Shown here: piece after piece, positions 1 through 7,854 of the stretch
Position numbering within the stretch: position 1 is the stretch's first letter
Layout: every line of letters begins with the position of its first letter
Source: CALKAL01 sp051846895
Lineage (GTDB): Bacteria; Bacillota; Bacilli; Bacillales; Alkalibacillaceae
Assembly: GCA_051846895.1 (NCBI GenBank)
Contig: JBPYCQ010000033.1
Span: 1 to 7,854 of the forward strand
Reading direction: 5' to 3'
DNA: 7,854 nt
Made by a program: the position numbers and the translations under genes
Notes under the pieces: generated by a model
Seen by the model: the letters and a program-made list of their open reading frames with translations, nothing else
Told to the model about the DNA's origin: nothing
Databases searched by the model: none

Positions 1-1475
1 CCATAACTATCGGCATTAAGGAATCGTCCCCATTCTGGGTTATAATACCTTGCATTTAAATAATATAAGCCCGTCTCAGAATCGTAACGATAGCCGCGGT
101 AACGATAAGGGTTCTTTTCACCAATCGTATCAGCTAAGTCTCCACTAATGGATACGATATTACCCCATGTATCATATTGATAACTGACAACCTTTGTGCC
201 GTATTGATCGTACAACCCTATCATATCACCTTGGATGTTTTTGATGTAGTAGTATTCCTCCCCATTAAGATTCATACTAACTAAATCACCGTTGGCATCA
301 TACGTGTAATAAATCTCATCGACACCATTTGTTTCATGGGTGACAAGGGATCCTTCAAGCGTATACGTTGTGATAACACCATTGACTTCTTTTTGCGTAC
401 GATAGCCTCCATCATTATAGCGGTAACTTGTCTCTAGACCATTTCCTGATATCCCAGCTAAACGGTCGCCAAAGGTCCAGTTGTACGTATAACCATTATA
501 GCTTATTGGATTTCCTAAATTATCATACTCAATGGTTTGTCCATTATAAGACGTTAGTTGATCAAGCCAATTGGTATTTTCATAAAGATAAATATTCGTT
601 TGACGATCACTTCCAGTTAAATCAGCTGTTGACTCCGTATAAGCGTACTCTTTCTTAGATTGAAGATTTCCGCCATTATCGTACTCATAAATGATCGTCT
701 GATCTAATACGCCATTATTTTCCCGTATTAATTGATTTAACTCATCATAAACGTACGTTATGGTTTGGCCATTTTGGGTAATCGTACGAATATTTCCGTT
801 CTCATCATAATCATAGGTAATTACATCACCATTATTATTTATGGTGTCAATTTGACCTGTTGTTGAACCAGTTCCATAGCCACCCTGTCCATAAGTAAAG
901 GTGGTCTCAAACATGGTATTCCCTGTATATAGTGAGCGGGTATCAAGTCTTCCTAAATCATCATAGGCATAATGCACATGATTTAATCGTCCTTGGTTAT
1001 AAATAGACTGTATATCCGTATCGGATAAGGCAACGGTTGAATAAGTAAATTGCTCCATATAACCATTAAGCGAATCATCGCCATTCACGTTAGTACCTAA
1101 TTTCGTAATCGTACCTGTGAAGTCCTTCCAATCATTTAACGTTGTTGTTAATTTTTCATCGTTTAAGAACATCGTTAAAGTTAAAGTTCCGTCTATATTT
1201 TCATTCCACTTGAATGACGCAAACATCCATTCATTTATTGGCACATTATGATTGGAAGTGAGTACGGTATTCATGGTCCCATCACTTGCTCGCGTGTATA
1301 AACTAAGTTTATCATTTCGATCTAGGTAAAGAGTGAATAAACCACTTGCGACTTCATTATTCGATAGAATATGACGAATAGTCCCTGACTCGGTTGTTTT
1401 AAACCAGACAGACATAGAGCCTTCTTCGTCTTTTAAACCAAGGTCAAATGTGTGTGTTGGTAAGTTGTCAGCTCC
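1..1475 (+). repeat. Left arm of perfect 1475-bp inverted repeat
   Basis: Compared line by line, this segment is the exact reverse complement of 6380-7854, with position p matching 7855-p and no mismatch found. It contains the minus-strand coding sequence for most of the LamG domain, the last YD-repeat block and the RHS core. The arm reaches the window edge, so its true outer end may lie outside. Confidence 0.97.
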
Positions 1476-1620
1476 CTTTACAACTAACACTTCTTTTCCG
1501 ATTTCATTATTTTCAAATATACCGTTGATGATTACCGGGTTTGTTCCTAAAGAGCCTTGTAAATCACCATTTAATGGGAATGGTTCAGTGTACTCTAAAT
1601 TAATTCTTGAATATGTTGTG
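1476..1620 (+). repeat. Diverged inner extension of the left repeat arm
   Basis: Alignment to the reverse complement of 6235-6379 continues without gaps but with about 24 mismatches in 145 bases (hand count, about 83% identity). The first mismatch is at 1476. The reading frame is kept, and the encoded segments are related but not identical (for example EPFPLNGDLQG against ELYPLNGDLQG). Beyond about 1620 the similarity disappears. Confidence 0.88.
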
Positions 1621-1721
1621 TTTGGGTTCGCAAGCCAGCCATTAATATTTATTCTTATAAGATTTTGCTTTTACCCTCGTTATTTTTATTCTAACTAATA
1701 TTTTAGCAATTTTTTCTCTTA

Positions 1722-1777
1722 GTACTATTATTAAACTTTAAATGAATAAATTTTGTATTTATTTTAATCAATAGTAC
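1722..1777. repeat. Nested AT-rich inverted repeat, possible operator or weak hairpin
   Basis: GTACTATT (1722-1729) is repeated inverted as AATAGTAC (1770-1777). Inside them lies a 7-bp perfect stem, AATAAAT (1745-1751) with ATTTATT (1757-1763), around a TTTGT loop. The pairs are almost all A-T, so it would be a weak RNA structure and a poor terminator. Its position upstream of the RHS gene makes a regulator-binding site possible, but short inverted repeats arise easily by chance in sequence this AT-rich. Confidence 0.3.
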
Positions 1778-1793
1778 CTGTAGCTTATTAAAT

Positions 1794-1850
1794 GGGAGGT
1801 GAATTAACTTATTTGTGATTAATTTACAACACAGCTTTTATAACACATAA
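1794..1850 (+). other. Orphan Shine-Dalgarno-like sequence with a possible 11-residue leader ORF
   Basis: GGGAGGTGA (1794-1802) matches the Shine-Dalgarno consensus very well but has no long reading frame after it. The nearest candidate is a GTG at 1815 opening 11 codons (VINLQHSFYNT) and stopping with TAA at 1848-1850, directly before the AGGAGG of the main gene. The spacing from GGAGG to GTG is 15 bases, longer than usual. It could be a leader peptide coupled to the main gene, a remnant of an older start, or chance. Confidence 0.2.
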
Positions 1851-1851
1851 T

Positions 1852-1857
1852 AGGAGG
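1852..1857 (+). promoter_or_regulatory. Ribosome binding site of the large RHS gene
   Basis: AGGAGG lies 7 bases before the TTG at 1865. It decides the start: the frame has a stop at 1841-1843, TTG is the only standard start codon between that stop and the signal peptide, and the first in-frame ATG would fall at about residue 75, inside the conserved N-terminal region. Confidence 0.9.
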
Positions 1858-1864
1858 AAACATC

Positions 1865-4800
1865 TTGAAAAATTTAAACAAAGTTTTATCTGTACTAATT
1901 ATCTTTACTTTATTAATTTCTTTTTTACCTCAAACAATCTTAGCTTCAACTTATAATTCGTCAGATTCGAAAATTATTGAGCCGCCGTTTAATCCTGAGG
2001 AAGAAAACGAATTTCATCATTTACAAGATATTGGTGAAATAGTTGAGAAAAGAGATATATATACCAAACACTTTCTAAAGGAAGATATGACATACGAAGC
2101 AGTCGTTTATCCGACAGCTATCCATTATAAAGAAAATGATGAATGGAAAGATATTGATAATACATTAATCAAAAAGAATGACAATAACAGACAAGTTTTA
2201 GAAAATAAACAAAATAGCTATAAAATAAAACTAGCACAAAACACCAATTCAAATAAACTTGTAACAATAAAAAAAGACCAGTACGAAATTTCATGGAGTA
2301 TGAAGAATATAGACAAGTCTATAGCAGAAGTCCAAAAATCAGAACTGGGAACTCATTCTATAAGGGGTCAAAATAGAGTATTAGACAATTTAAACTCAGT
2401 TGTTAATTATAATAACATCCTACCCAGTGTTGACCTATCATATGAAATCCAGCCTGAACAAGTAAAAGAAAACATAATAATACATTCCCCAATTGATCAT
2501 GCAATTTTTTCATTTGAATACCAAATAAAAGGTCTTGTACCACAACTTCAGTCCGACCAAACCTTAATATTCCTTGATAGTGTTACCGAAGAAGAAGTGT
2601 TTAAAATTAATGCTCCTTTTATGTTTGATAGTAGCGGGGTTGAGAGTAATGATATAGAAGTCCATATATCAGAAGGTAAAAATAAAAAAAGTTTTATATA
2701 TACTATTACCCCCAATCAAGAATGGTTGAATCATGAAAATAGAGTTTATCCTATTACTATCGATCCACCGATTGAAACATCTAAAGATATAAAAGAAATC
2801 TATGATAACCATATTTCTGAAAAATTTCCTACGACGAATTACATGACTAGTATAATGAATAAAACGGGATACGGATCATCTTCTGGGATTAACCGTACAT
2901 TTATTCAATTTGCACTACCTGAATTAAAAACGAGTGAATTTATAACTAATGCTTACTTCTATTCAGCATTATACTCTGATACTCCTTCCCGTGCACAAGT
3001 AAATGTACACAAAGTATTAGAAAACTGGGATACAAATACAATAACTTGGGATTCTCAGCCAGATTTCGACCGTCCTATTATTGATTATCAATTTATTGAT
3101 GAAGGAAATTATAGTAGTTATTCATGGGATATAACTAAAATAGCAAAAGAGTGGTATAGCACAGAAAACAATTATGGCCTAATGCTGAAAAATAAAGATG
3201 AGTATGCGAATTACACTGAGTTTTTATCTTCAGATACAACTGTGACAAATGCTCGTCCTATGTTAGTTCTTTATTACTCTAATCATTCCGGTATAGAAGA
3301 TTACTGGACATACCATTCGCAAAGTTTAGGGAGATCGGGAACAGGCTATATCAATGATTATAATGGAAATCTAATCTATATCCATAATGATCTTTCATTA
3401 ACTGGTAACCGAATGCCTGTGACAATTAATCATATATACAACAGTAATGATAAAAATAATGATATTGGTTTTGGTTCTGGTTGGAGGTTAAACCTTAGCC
3501 AAACTGTAAAAGCTGAGACTATAAACGGAGAGCAGTATTATTTATTTACTGATAGTGATGGAACTGTACATTATATGGAAGACACGGACAAAGATGAAGT
3601 GTATAAGGATGAATCAGGACTTCAATTAGAATTAACAATCCATACGTCTTCAACAACTAGACATTTTAGAATAAAAGATAAAAAAGATAATATGCTATAT
3701 TTTAAACCTACTGGTGAACTAACGTTTATTCGTGATCAAAATGATAATGAACTATCGCTTTCTTATGGGAGTAACCAATTAATTAAGGCGACAGATGGTT
3801 CAGGGCGCGTAACAAATCTTAATTATTCAAATGGTAAATTAACAGAAATCATCTCACCTGAAGGGGATACGACAACATTTGATTATAGTACCGGCAGCCA
3901 GCTTAAGGTAACTTATCCTGATGGTCTTTCAACGATATTTACTTATGATAGTCATAATAATATATCTTCAGTTACTAATCCAAATGGTGAACAATTAAAA
4001 TATGATTATTATAACGTCAGTCCATATCGCGTAAAAAAAGTACAGGAACAACATACGAATGGAAAGTTAGGCGAGTATTTAACCATCGATTATGGTTCAA
4101 ATCAAACCATATTTACTGATTATAAAGGGAATAAAGAATATTATACTTTCAATCAATTCGGGAATACAATCAGTATTCAAGATGATCAAGGTTTTGCTCA
4201 ATATTATACTTTTATAAATGACGGATTGAATAAAAATAGTCTAAGTAATGAGTCAAATTTACAAAAATCAATATTAAATCCAATTAAAAACCATAATGCA
4301 GAAGTAAACACAGATTGGTCATTACTAGGTTGGGGAAGCTCCACAGCTCATTTATCATTTACAAATGAAGATAGTTATATTGGTAACCAATCTTTCAAAA
4401 TTGAGAAAACAAACGATGCTAGCCGTCATTTTTTCTCTCAAAGTTTAAATTTAGAAAAAGGACAGACTTATACATTATCGGGTTATATAAAGACAAAAAA
4501 CATTACAAATAATAATGGAAAAGGTGCCACCCTTGTTGTAACATATCAAGATCAATTTGGGAACTGGAAATACATTTATTCAGATTATTTGACTGGAAAT
4601 AATAATTGGGAAAGAAAAGAATTGACCTTTACCCTTCCTGAAAATGCATCATCAAATCAAATTTTTGTTAGACCAAGTATCATTGAGGAGACCGGGATAT
4701 CTTATTTTGATGCTATCCAATTAAATAAAGGATTTACTGCTGAACGTTATAATCTTGTTGAAAATGCTAATTTAACTTTTGGTTCTGGAACGCCAGACTA

Positions 4801-7800
4801 TTGGACTGAAAGTAGTTTAAATAGTCCTACTGACCAAAAAGTAGAAAGGTCTAACCAACCTATTTCCTTAGATTCAAGCGTATTTAAAATGACTGGAGAG
4901 TATAACAAACGAAAATTTCTAAAGCAAATTGTTAATGTTGGAGGTCAAGAAGGTGACATCTTTGTCTTTAGTGGCTGGGCTAAAGGAGATTCGGTACCAT
5001 TATCGGGCAAAAGATTTTCATTAGAAATTGGTATTGAACGAATAGATGGTACGTTTCAATGGAAACGGGTTAACTTTAATCCAGGCTCTGAAGATTGGCA
5101 ATATATAGCTGATATGCTTAAAGCAGATAGTGATTATCAGGCAGTTCATTATTATGTCGAATACTATCATAACGAAAATACGGCTTATTTTGATGGTTTT
5201 CAGCTTTATCGCGAACCCTTTAGCACCAGCTATTCGTACGATGATAAAGGAAATCTAGTATTATCTGAAGAACTTACAGAGGATCAATCTACTTTTGAAT
5301 ACAACCCAAACAACGATCTCATAAAAGCAACTGATCCAATAGGTAACCATTTTAACTATAATTATGATGAAAATCATAATTTAATTGATGCTACAACTGC
5401 CGATAATGTCGTATATAGTTTTGAATACGATACTTATGGCAATCCAATTACTTCGAAAGTTGGAATGAGTAACTTTATTCAACAAAAAGCTGAATACACA
5501 GATAGTGGGAATTACACATCTACGATAACTAATTCAGCTGGATATCAAGTAAATTACGAATGGGACGAACAAGCAGATGAATTAAAAACAATCATTGATC
5601 CATCTGGTCATAAACTAAGTTATGAATACGATGTATTAGGTCGAATTTTAACTACGACAAAATATAAGGTCAATGAATCTGGAGAAGAATTACCTATAGC
5701 CTTGAACCAATATACGTATAATAATGATTGTGTCATGTCAGTTGAGCATAATACGGAAGATAGTAAATCTGTTAAATATAATTTTACCTATAATACATTT
5801 GGTTATTTAATAGATGTAAAAGTTGGGAACCAATTATTAACCCATCACGACTATGAAACGTATGTTGATCAACGTAACAACGCGATTGAAACGGGAAAGC
5901 TACTACAAACGACATATGCCAACGGTCAATCAATTGGCTATGAGTATGATAACTTGAATCGTCAAATAGGCACTAGCTTAGACGGTGTATCTCAATTTAA
6001 ATATGACTATAACTCACTTGGCTTCGTAGCCTTTCATCAGGATTTAGTTAACAACAAAAATTATCGCTATTACTATGATTTTGCTAATCGTTTAACTCGG
6101 ATTAGATCAGATGTTGGTTATGAAATAAAGTATGATTATGATAAGAGAAGTAACGTTTCAAAAACAATCGAAACAGTGAATCAATCAACTTATCAAACAA
6201 ATTATGATTATGATCAAGATAATCGTCCAGAAAACACAACCTATTCAAGAATTAATACTAAGTACACTGAACTATATCCATTAAATGGTGATTTACAAGG
6301 CTCTTTAGGCACCAAACCGGAAATAAACAATGGTGTATTTGAAAATGATGAGTTAGGAAAAGAAGTGTTATTTCTGAATGGAGCTGACAACTTACCAACA
6401 CACACATTTGACCTTGGTTTAAAAGACGAAGAAGGCTCTATGTCTGTCTGGTTTAAAACAACCGAGTCAGGGACTATTCGTCATATTCTATCGAATAATG
6501 AAGTCGCAAGTGGTTTATTCACTCTTTACCTAGATCGAAATGATAAACTTAGTTTATACACGCGAGCAAGTGATGGGACCATGAATACCGTACTCACTTC
6601 CAATCATAATGTGCCAATAAATGAATGGATGTTTGCGTCATTCAAGTGGAATGAAAATATAGACGGAACTTTAACTTTAACGATGTTCTTAAACGATGAA
6701 AAATTAACAACAACGTTAAATGATTGGAAGGACTTCACAGGTACGATTACGAAATTAGGTACTAACGTGAATGGCGATGATTCGCTTAATGGTTATATGG
6801 AGCAATTTACTTATTCAACCGTTGCCTTATCCGATACGGATATACAGTCTATTTATAACCAAGGACGATTAAATCATGTGCATTATGCCTATGATGATTT
6901 AGGAAGACTTGATACCCGCTCACTATATACAGGGAATACCATGTTTGAGACCACCTTTACTTATGGACAGGGTGGCTATGGAACTGGTTCAACAACAGGT
7001 CAAATTGACACCATAAATAATAATGGTGATGTAATTACCTATGATTATGATGAGAACGGAAATATTCGTACGATTACCCAAAATGGCCAAACCATAACGT
7101 ACGTTTATGATGAGTTAAATCAATTAATACGGGAAAATAATGGCGTATTAGATCAGACGATCATTTATGAGTACGATAATGGCGGAAATCTTCAATCTAA
7201 GAAAGAGTACGCTTATACGGAGTCAACAGCTGATTTAACTGGAAGTGATCGTCAAACGAATATTTATCTTTATGAAAATACCAATTGGCTTGATCAACTA
7301 ACGTCTTATAATGGACAAACCATTGAGTATGATAATTTAGGAAATCCAATAAGCTATAATGGTTATACGTACAACTGGACCTTTGGCGACCGTTTAGCTG
7401 GGATATCAGGAAATGGTCTAGAGACAAGTTACCGCTATAATGATGGAGGCTATCGTACGCAAAAAGAAGTCAATGGTGTTATCACAACGTATACGCTTGA
7501 AGGATCCCTTGTCACCCATGAAACAAATGGTGTCGATGAGATTTATTACACGTATGATGCCAACGGTGATTTAGTTAGTATGAATCTTAATGGGGAGGAA
7601 TACTACTACATCAAAAACATCCAAGGTGATATGATAGGGTTGTACGATCAATACGGCACAAAGGTTGTCAGTTATCAATATGATACATGGGGTAATATCG
7701 TATCCATTAGTGGAGACTTAGCTGATACGATTGGTGAAAAGAACCCTTATCGTTACCGCGGCTATCGTTACGATTCTGAGACGGGCTTATATTATTTAAA

Positions 7801-7854
7801 TGCAAGGTATTATAACCCAGAATGGGGACGATTCCTTAATGCCGATAGTTATGG
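1865..7854 (+). CDS. wapA: WapA-like secreted RHS/YD-repeat polymorphic toxin, C-terminal tip missing (partial)
   Basis: This family forms large secreted, wall-associated proteins whose YD-repeat shell carries a variable C-terminal toxin delivered to competing cells. The frame is open for 1996 codons and leaves the window; Bacillus subtilis WapA is a little over 2300 residues, so only the tip should be missing. Domains by residue: signal peptide 1-27 (hydrophobic 7-21, cleavage after TILA); WapA-type N-terminal region about 28-300, with IHYKENDEWKDIDN at 86-99; DNRLRE-like domain about 308-472; DUF6531-like RHS entry region about 494-545 (GFGSGWRLNL); YD repeats about 620-770; two carbohydrate-binding-like modules about 805-955 and 964-1116, ending YFDAIQL and YFDGFQL; YD repeats about 1119-1460; LamG-like domain about 1470-1667; YD repeats about 1670-1950; RHS core 1960-1996 (NPYRYRGYRYD, GLYYLNARYY, GRFLNADS). 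I saw one cysteine (1289), as expected for an exported protein. Domain names are from recognition, not a search. Residues 1506-1996 are duplicated in the inverted left arm. No immunity gene is visible. Confidence 0.93.
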   Translation, partial: MKNLNKVLSVLIIFTLLISFLPQTILASTYNSSDSKIIEPPFNPEEENEFHHLQDIGEIVEKRDIYTKHFLKEDMTYEAVVYPTAIHYKENDEWKDIDNTLIKKNDNNRQVLENKQNSYKIKLAQNTNSNKLVTIKKDQYEISWSMKNIDKSIAEVQKSELGTHSIRGQNRVLDNLNSVVNYNNILPSVDLSYEIQPEQVKENIIIHSPIDHAIFSFEYQIKGLVPQLQSDQTLIFLDSVTEEEVFKINAPFMFDSSGVESNDIEVHISEGKNKKSFIYTITPNQEWLNHENRVYPITIDPPIETSKDIKEIYDNHISEKFPTTNYMTSIMNKTGYGSSSGINRTFIQFALPELKTSEFITNAYFYSALYSDTPSRAQVNVHKVLENWDTNTITWDSQPDFDRPIIDYQFIDEGNYSSYSWDITKIAKEWYSTENNYGLMLKNKDEYANYTEFLSSDTTVTNARPMLVLYYSNHSGIEDYWTYHSQSLGRSGTGYINDYNGNLIYIHNDLSLTGNRMPVTINHIYNSNDKNNDIGFGSGWRLNLSQTVKAETINGEQYYLFTDSDGTVHYMEDTDKDEVYKDESGLQLELTIHTSSTTRHFRIKDKKDNMLYFKPTGELTFIRDQNDNELSLSYGSNQLIKATDGSGRVTNLNYSNGKLTEIISPEGDTTTFDYSTGSQLKVTYPDGLSTIFTYDSHNNISSVTNPNGEQLKYDYYNVSPYRVKKVQEQHTNGKLGEYLTIDYGSNQTIFTDYKGNKEYYTFNQFGNTISIQDDQGFAQYYTFINDGLNKNSLSNESNLQKSILNPIKNHNAEVNTDWSLLGWGSSTAHLSFTNEDSYIGNQSFKIEKTNDASRHFFSQSLNLEKGQTYTLSGYIKTKNITNNNGKGATLVVTYQDQFGNWKYIYSDYLTGNNNWERKELTFTLPENASSNQIFVRPSIIEETGISYFDAIQLNKGFTAERYNLVENANLTFGSGTPDYWTESSLNSPTDQKVERSNQPISLDSSVFKMTGEYNKRKFLKQIVNVGGQEGDIFVFSGWAKGDSVPLSGKRFSLEIGIERIDGTFQWKRVNFNPGSEDWQYIADMLKADSDYQAVHYYVEYYHNENTAYFDGFQLYREPFSTSYSYDDKGNLVLSEELTEDQSTFEYNPNNDLIKATDPIGNHFNYNYDENHNLIDATTADNVVYSFEYDTYGNPITSKVGMSNFIQQKAEYTDSGNYTSTITNSAGYQVNYEWDEQADELKTIIDPSGHKLSYEYDVLGRILTTTKYKVNESGEELPIALNQYTYNNDCVMSVEHNTEDSKSVKYNFTYNTFGYLIDVKVGNQLLTHHDYETYVDQRNNAIETGKLLQTTYANGQSIGYEYDNLNRQIGTSLDGVSQFKYDYNSLGFVAFHQDLVNNKNYRYYYDFANRLTRIRSDVGYEIKYDYDKRSNVSKTIETVNQSTYQTNYDYDQDNRPENTTYSRINTKYTELYPLNGDLQGSLGTKPEINNGVFENDELGKEVLFLNGADNLPTHTFDLGLKDEEGSMSVWFKTTESGTIRHILSNNEVASGLFTLYLDRNDKLSLYTRASDGTMNTVLTSNHNVPINEWMFASFKWNENIDGTLTLTMFLNDEKLTTTLNDWKDFTGTITKLGTNVNGDDSLNGYMEQFTYSTVALSDTDIQSIYNQGRLNHVHYAYDDLGRLDTRSLYTGNTMFETTFTYGQGGYGTGSTTGQIDTINNNGDVITYDYDENGNIRTITQNGQTITYVYDELNQLIRENNGVLDQTIIYEYDNGGNLQSKKEYAYTESTADLTGSDRQTNIYLYENTNWLDQLTSYNGQTIEYDNLGNPISYNGYTYNWTFGDRLAGISGNGLETSYRYNDGGYRTQKEVNGVITTYTLEGSLVTHETNGVDEIYYTYDANGDLVSMNLNGEEYYYIKNIQGDMIGLYDQYGTKVVSYQYDTWGNIVSISGDLADTIGEKNPYRYRGYRYDSETGLYYLNARYYNPEWGRFLNADSY
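6235..6379 (+). repeat. Diverged inner extension of the right repeat arm
   Basis: This is the counterpart of 1476-1620 in inverted orientation, about 83% identical by hand count and without indels. It encodes about residues 1458-1505 of the RHS protein, the start of the LamG-like domain. The homology thus begins close to a protein domain border, as expected if the duplicated unit is a module rather than a random fragment. Confidence 0.88.
6380..7854 (+). repeat. Right arm of perfect 1475-bp inverted repeat
   Basis: Exact reverse complement of 1-1475. It lies within the coding sequence of the RHS gene and covers most of the LamG-like domain, the last YD block and the RHS core (residues 1506-1996). 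The inner end is sharp: the first mismatch is 6379 against 1476. The outer end is the window edge, inside the glycine codon after LNADSY, so the repeat may extend further. Confidence 0.97.

Larger units (their letters stand above)
1..1670 (-). pseudogene. 5'-truncated RHS/YD-repeat (WapA-like) module, silent copy
   Basis: The minus strand is open for 556 codons from 1670 down to 3, preceded in frame by a TAA at 1671-1673, and continues off the left edge. It encodes the same protein as the end of the large plus-strand gene: LamG-like domain, YD repeats and RHS core ending in GRFLNADSYG. The last 491 residues are identical to that gene. The first roughly 17 codons (reading KQNLIRINING) do not resemble it, and homology starts near NTTYSRIN. 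I see no ATG, GTG or TTG with a ribosome binding site at the head, no signal peptide and no N-terminal domains; the first in-frame ATG (1413-1415) lies inside the LamG domain. It is best read as a displaced, promoterless C-terminal cassette (an 'orphan' RHS end) rather than an independently expressed gene. Any toxin tip it carries would lie left of position 1. Whether it is dead or a donor for recombination cannot be told from the window. Confidence 0.85.
1671..1864 (+). promoter_or_regulatory. AT-rich intergenic region, upstream control region of the large RHS gene
   Basis: This stretch separates the truncated minus-strand copy from the TTG start of the plus-strand gene and must hold the promoter of the latter if it is transcribed on its own. 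It is strongly AT-rich. I could not identify a -35/-10 pair with acceptable spacing, so no exact promoter is called. It contains a nested inverted repeat (1722-1777), a Shine-Dalgarno-like sequence without an obvious gene (1794-1802), and the real ribosome binding site (1852-1857). No GC-rich hairpin with a T-run, tRNA or other RNA gene is apparent. In Bacillus subtilis wapA is known to respond to two-component regulators, but no matching site can be claimed here. Confidence 0.5.

Noticed and set aside
428..658. 76-codon plus-strand open frame, with an identical mirror copy on the minus strand at 7197-7427
   Set aside because: Both are antisense to the RHS coding sequence in the two repeat arms. 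They are the same sequence by symmetry, and the translation resembles no family I recognise.
1450..1698. 82-codon plus-strand open frame with hydrophobic stretches
   Set aside because: It lies almost wholly antisense to the truncated RHS copy, whose frame is clearly conserved. The AAGG before its ATG is weak and probably chance; the hydrophobic look comes from AT-rich antisense codons.
1745..1763. Hairpin AATAAAT/ATTTATT as a transcription terminator for the minus- or plus-strand gene
   Set aside because: The stem is entirely A-T and not followed by a convincing T-run in either direction, and both flanking coding regions point away from it.
1792..1818. ATG at 1792 opening an 8-codon frame (MGGELTYL)
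   Set aside because: Its codons are the orphan Shine-Dalgarno sequence itself and it has no ribosome binding site of its own.
1..7854. Composite transposon or insertion sequence bounded by long terminal inverted repeats
   Set aside because: The arms encode RHS protein segments rather than transposase, the interior has no transposase or recombinase, and no short terminal repeats or target duplications can be seen.

Overview
The window suggests a low-GC Gram-positive bacterium (Bacillota, probably Bacillaceae-like). It is AT-rich, the main start codon has a strong AGGAGG ribosome binding site, and the main protein is a secreted RHS/YD-repeat protein of the WapA type. No host marker gene is present, so the taxonomic call is an inference.

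Layout: (1) 1-1670, minus strand, is the 3' part of an RHS/YD-repeat gene with no start codon, running off the left edge. (2) 1671-1864 is an AT-rich intergenic region holding the upstream signals of the main gene. (3) 1865-7854, plus strand, is one uninterrupted reading frame of 1996 full codons starting at TTG and running off the right edge. It encodes a signal peptide, a WapA-type N-terminal region, a DNRLRE-like domain, a DUF6531-like RHS entry region, YD repeats, two carbohydrate-binding-like jelly-roll modules, more YD repeats, a LamG-like domain, more YD repeats, and the conserved RHS core motif. The variable C-terminal toxin tip and any immunity gene would lie beyond the right edge.

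The striking feature is a perfect inverted repeat. Positions 1-1475 are the exact reverse complement of 6380-7854 (position p pairs with 7855-p). A diverged but collinear extension (about 83% identity by hand count, no indels) covers 1476-1620 against 6235-6379. The arms are therefore two copies of the same toxin-delivery segment (LamG, last YD block, RHS core), facing outward from the single promoter, start codon and N-terminal region.

The working hypothesis is a recombinational switch. Crossing-over between the arms would invert the central ~4.9 kb, so that the one expressed N-terminal module joins either the tip beyond the right edge or a tip beyond the left edge. Neither tip is in the window, and the exact symmetry of the window also fits an assembly or window-selection effect. 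The switch is therefore an inference; the repeat itself is directly visible.
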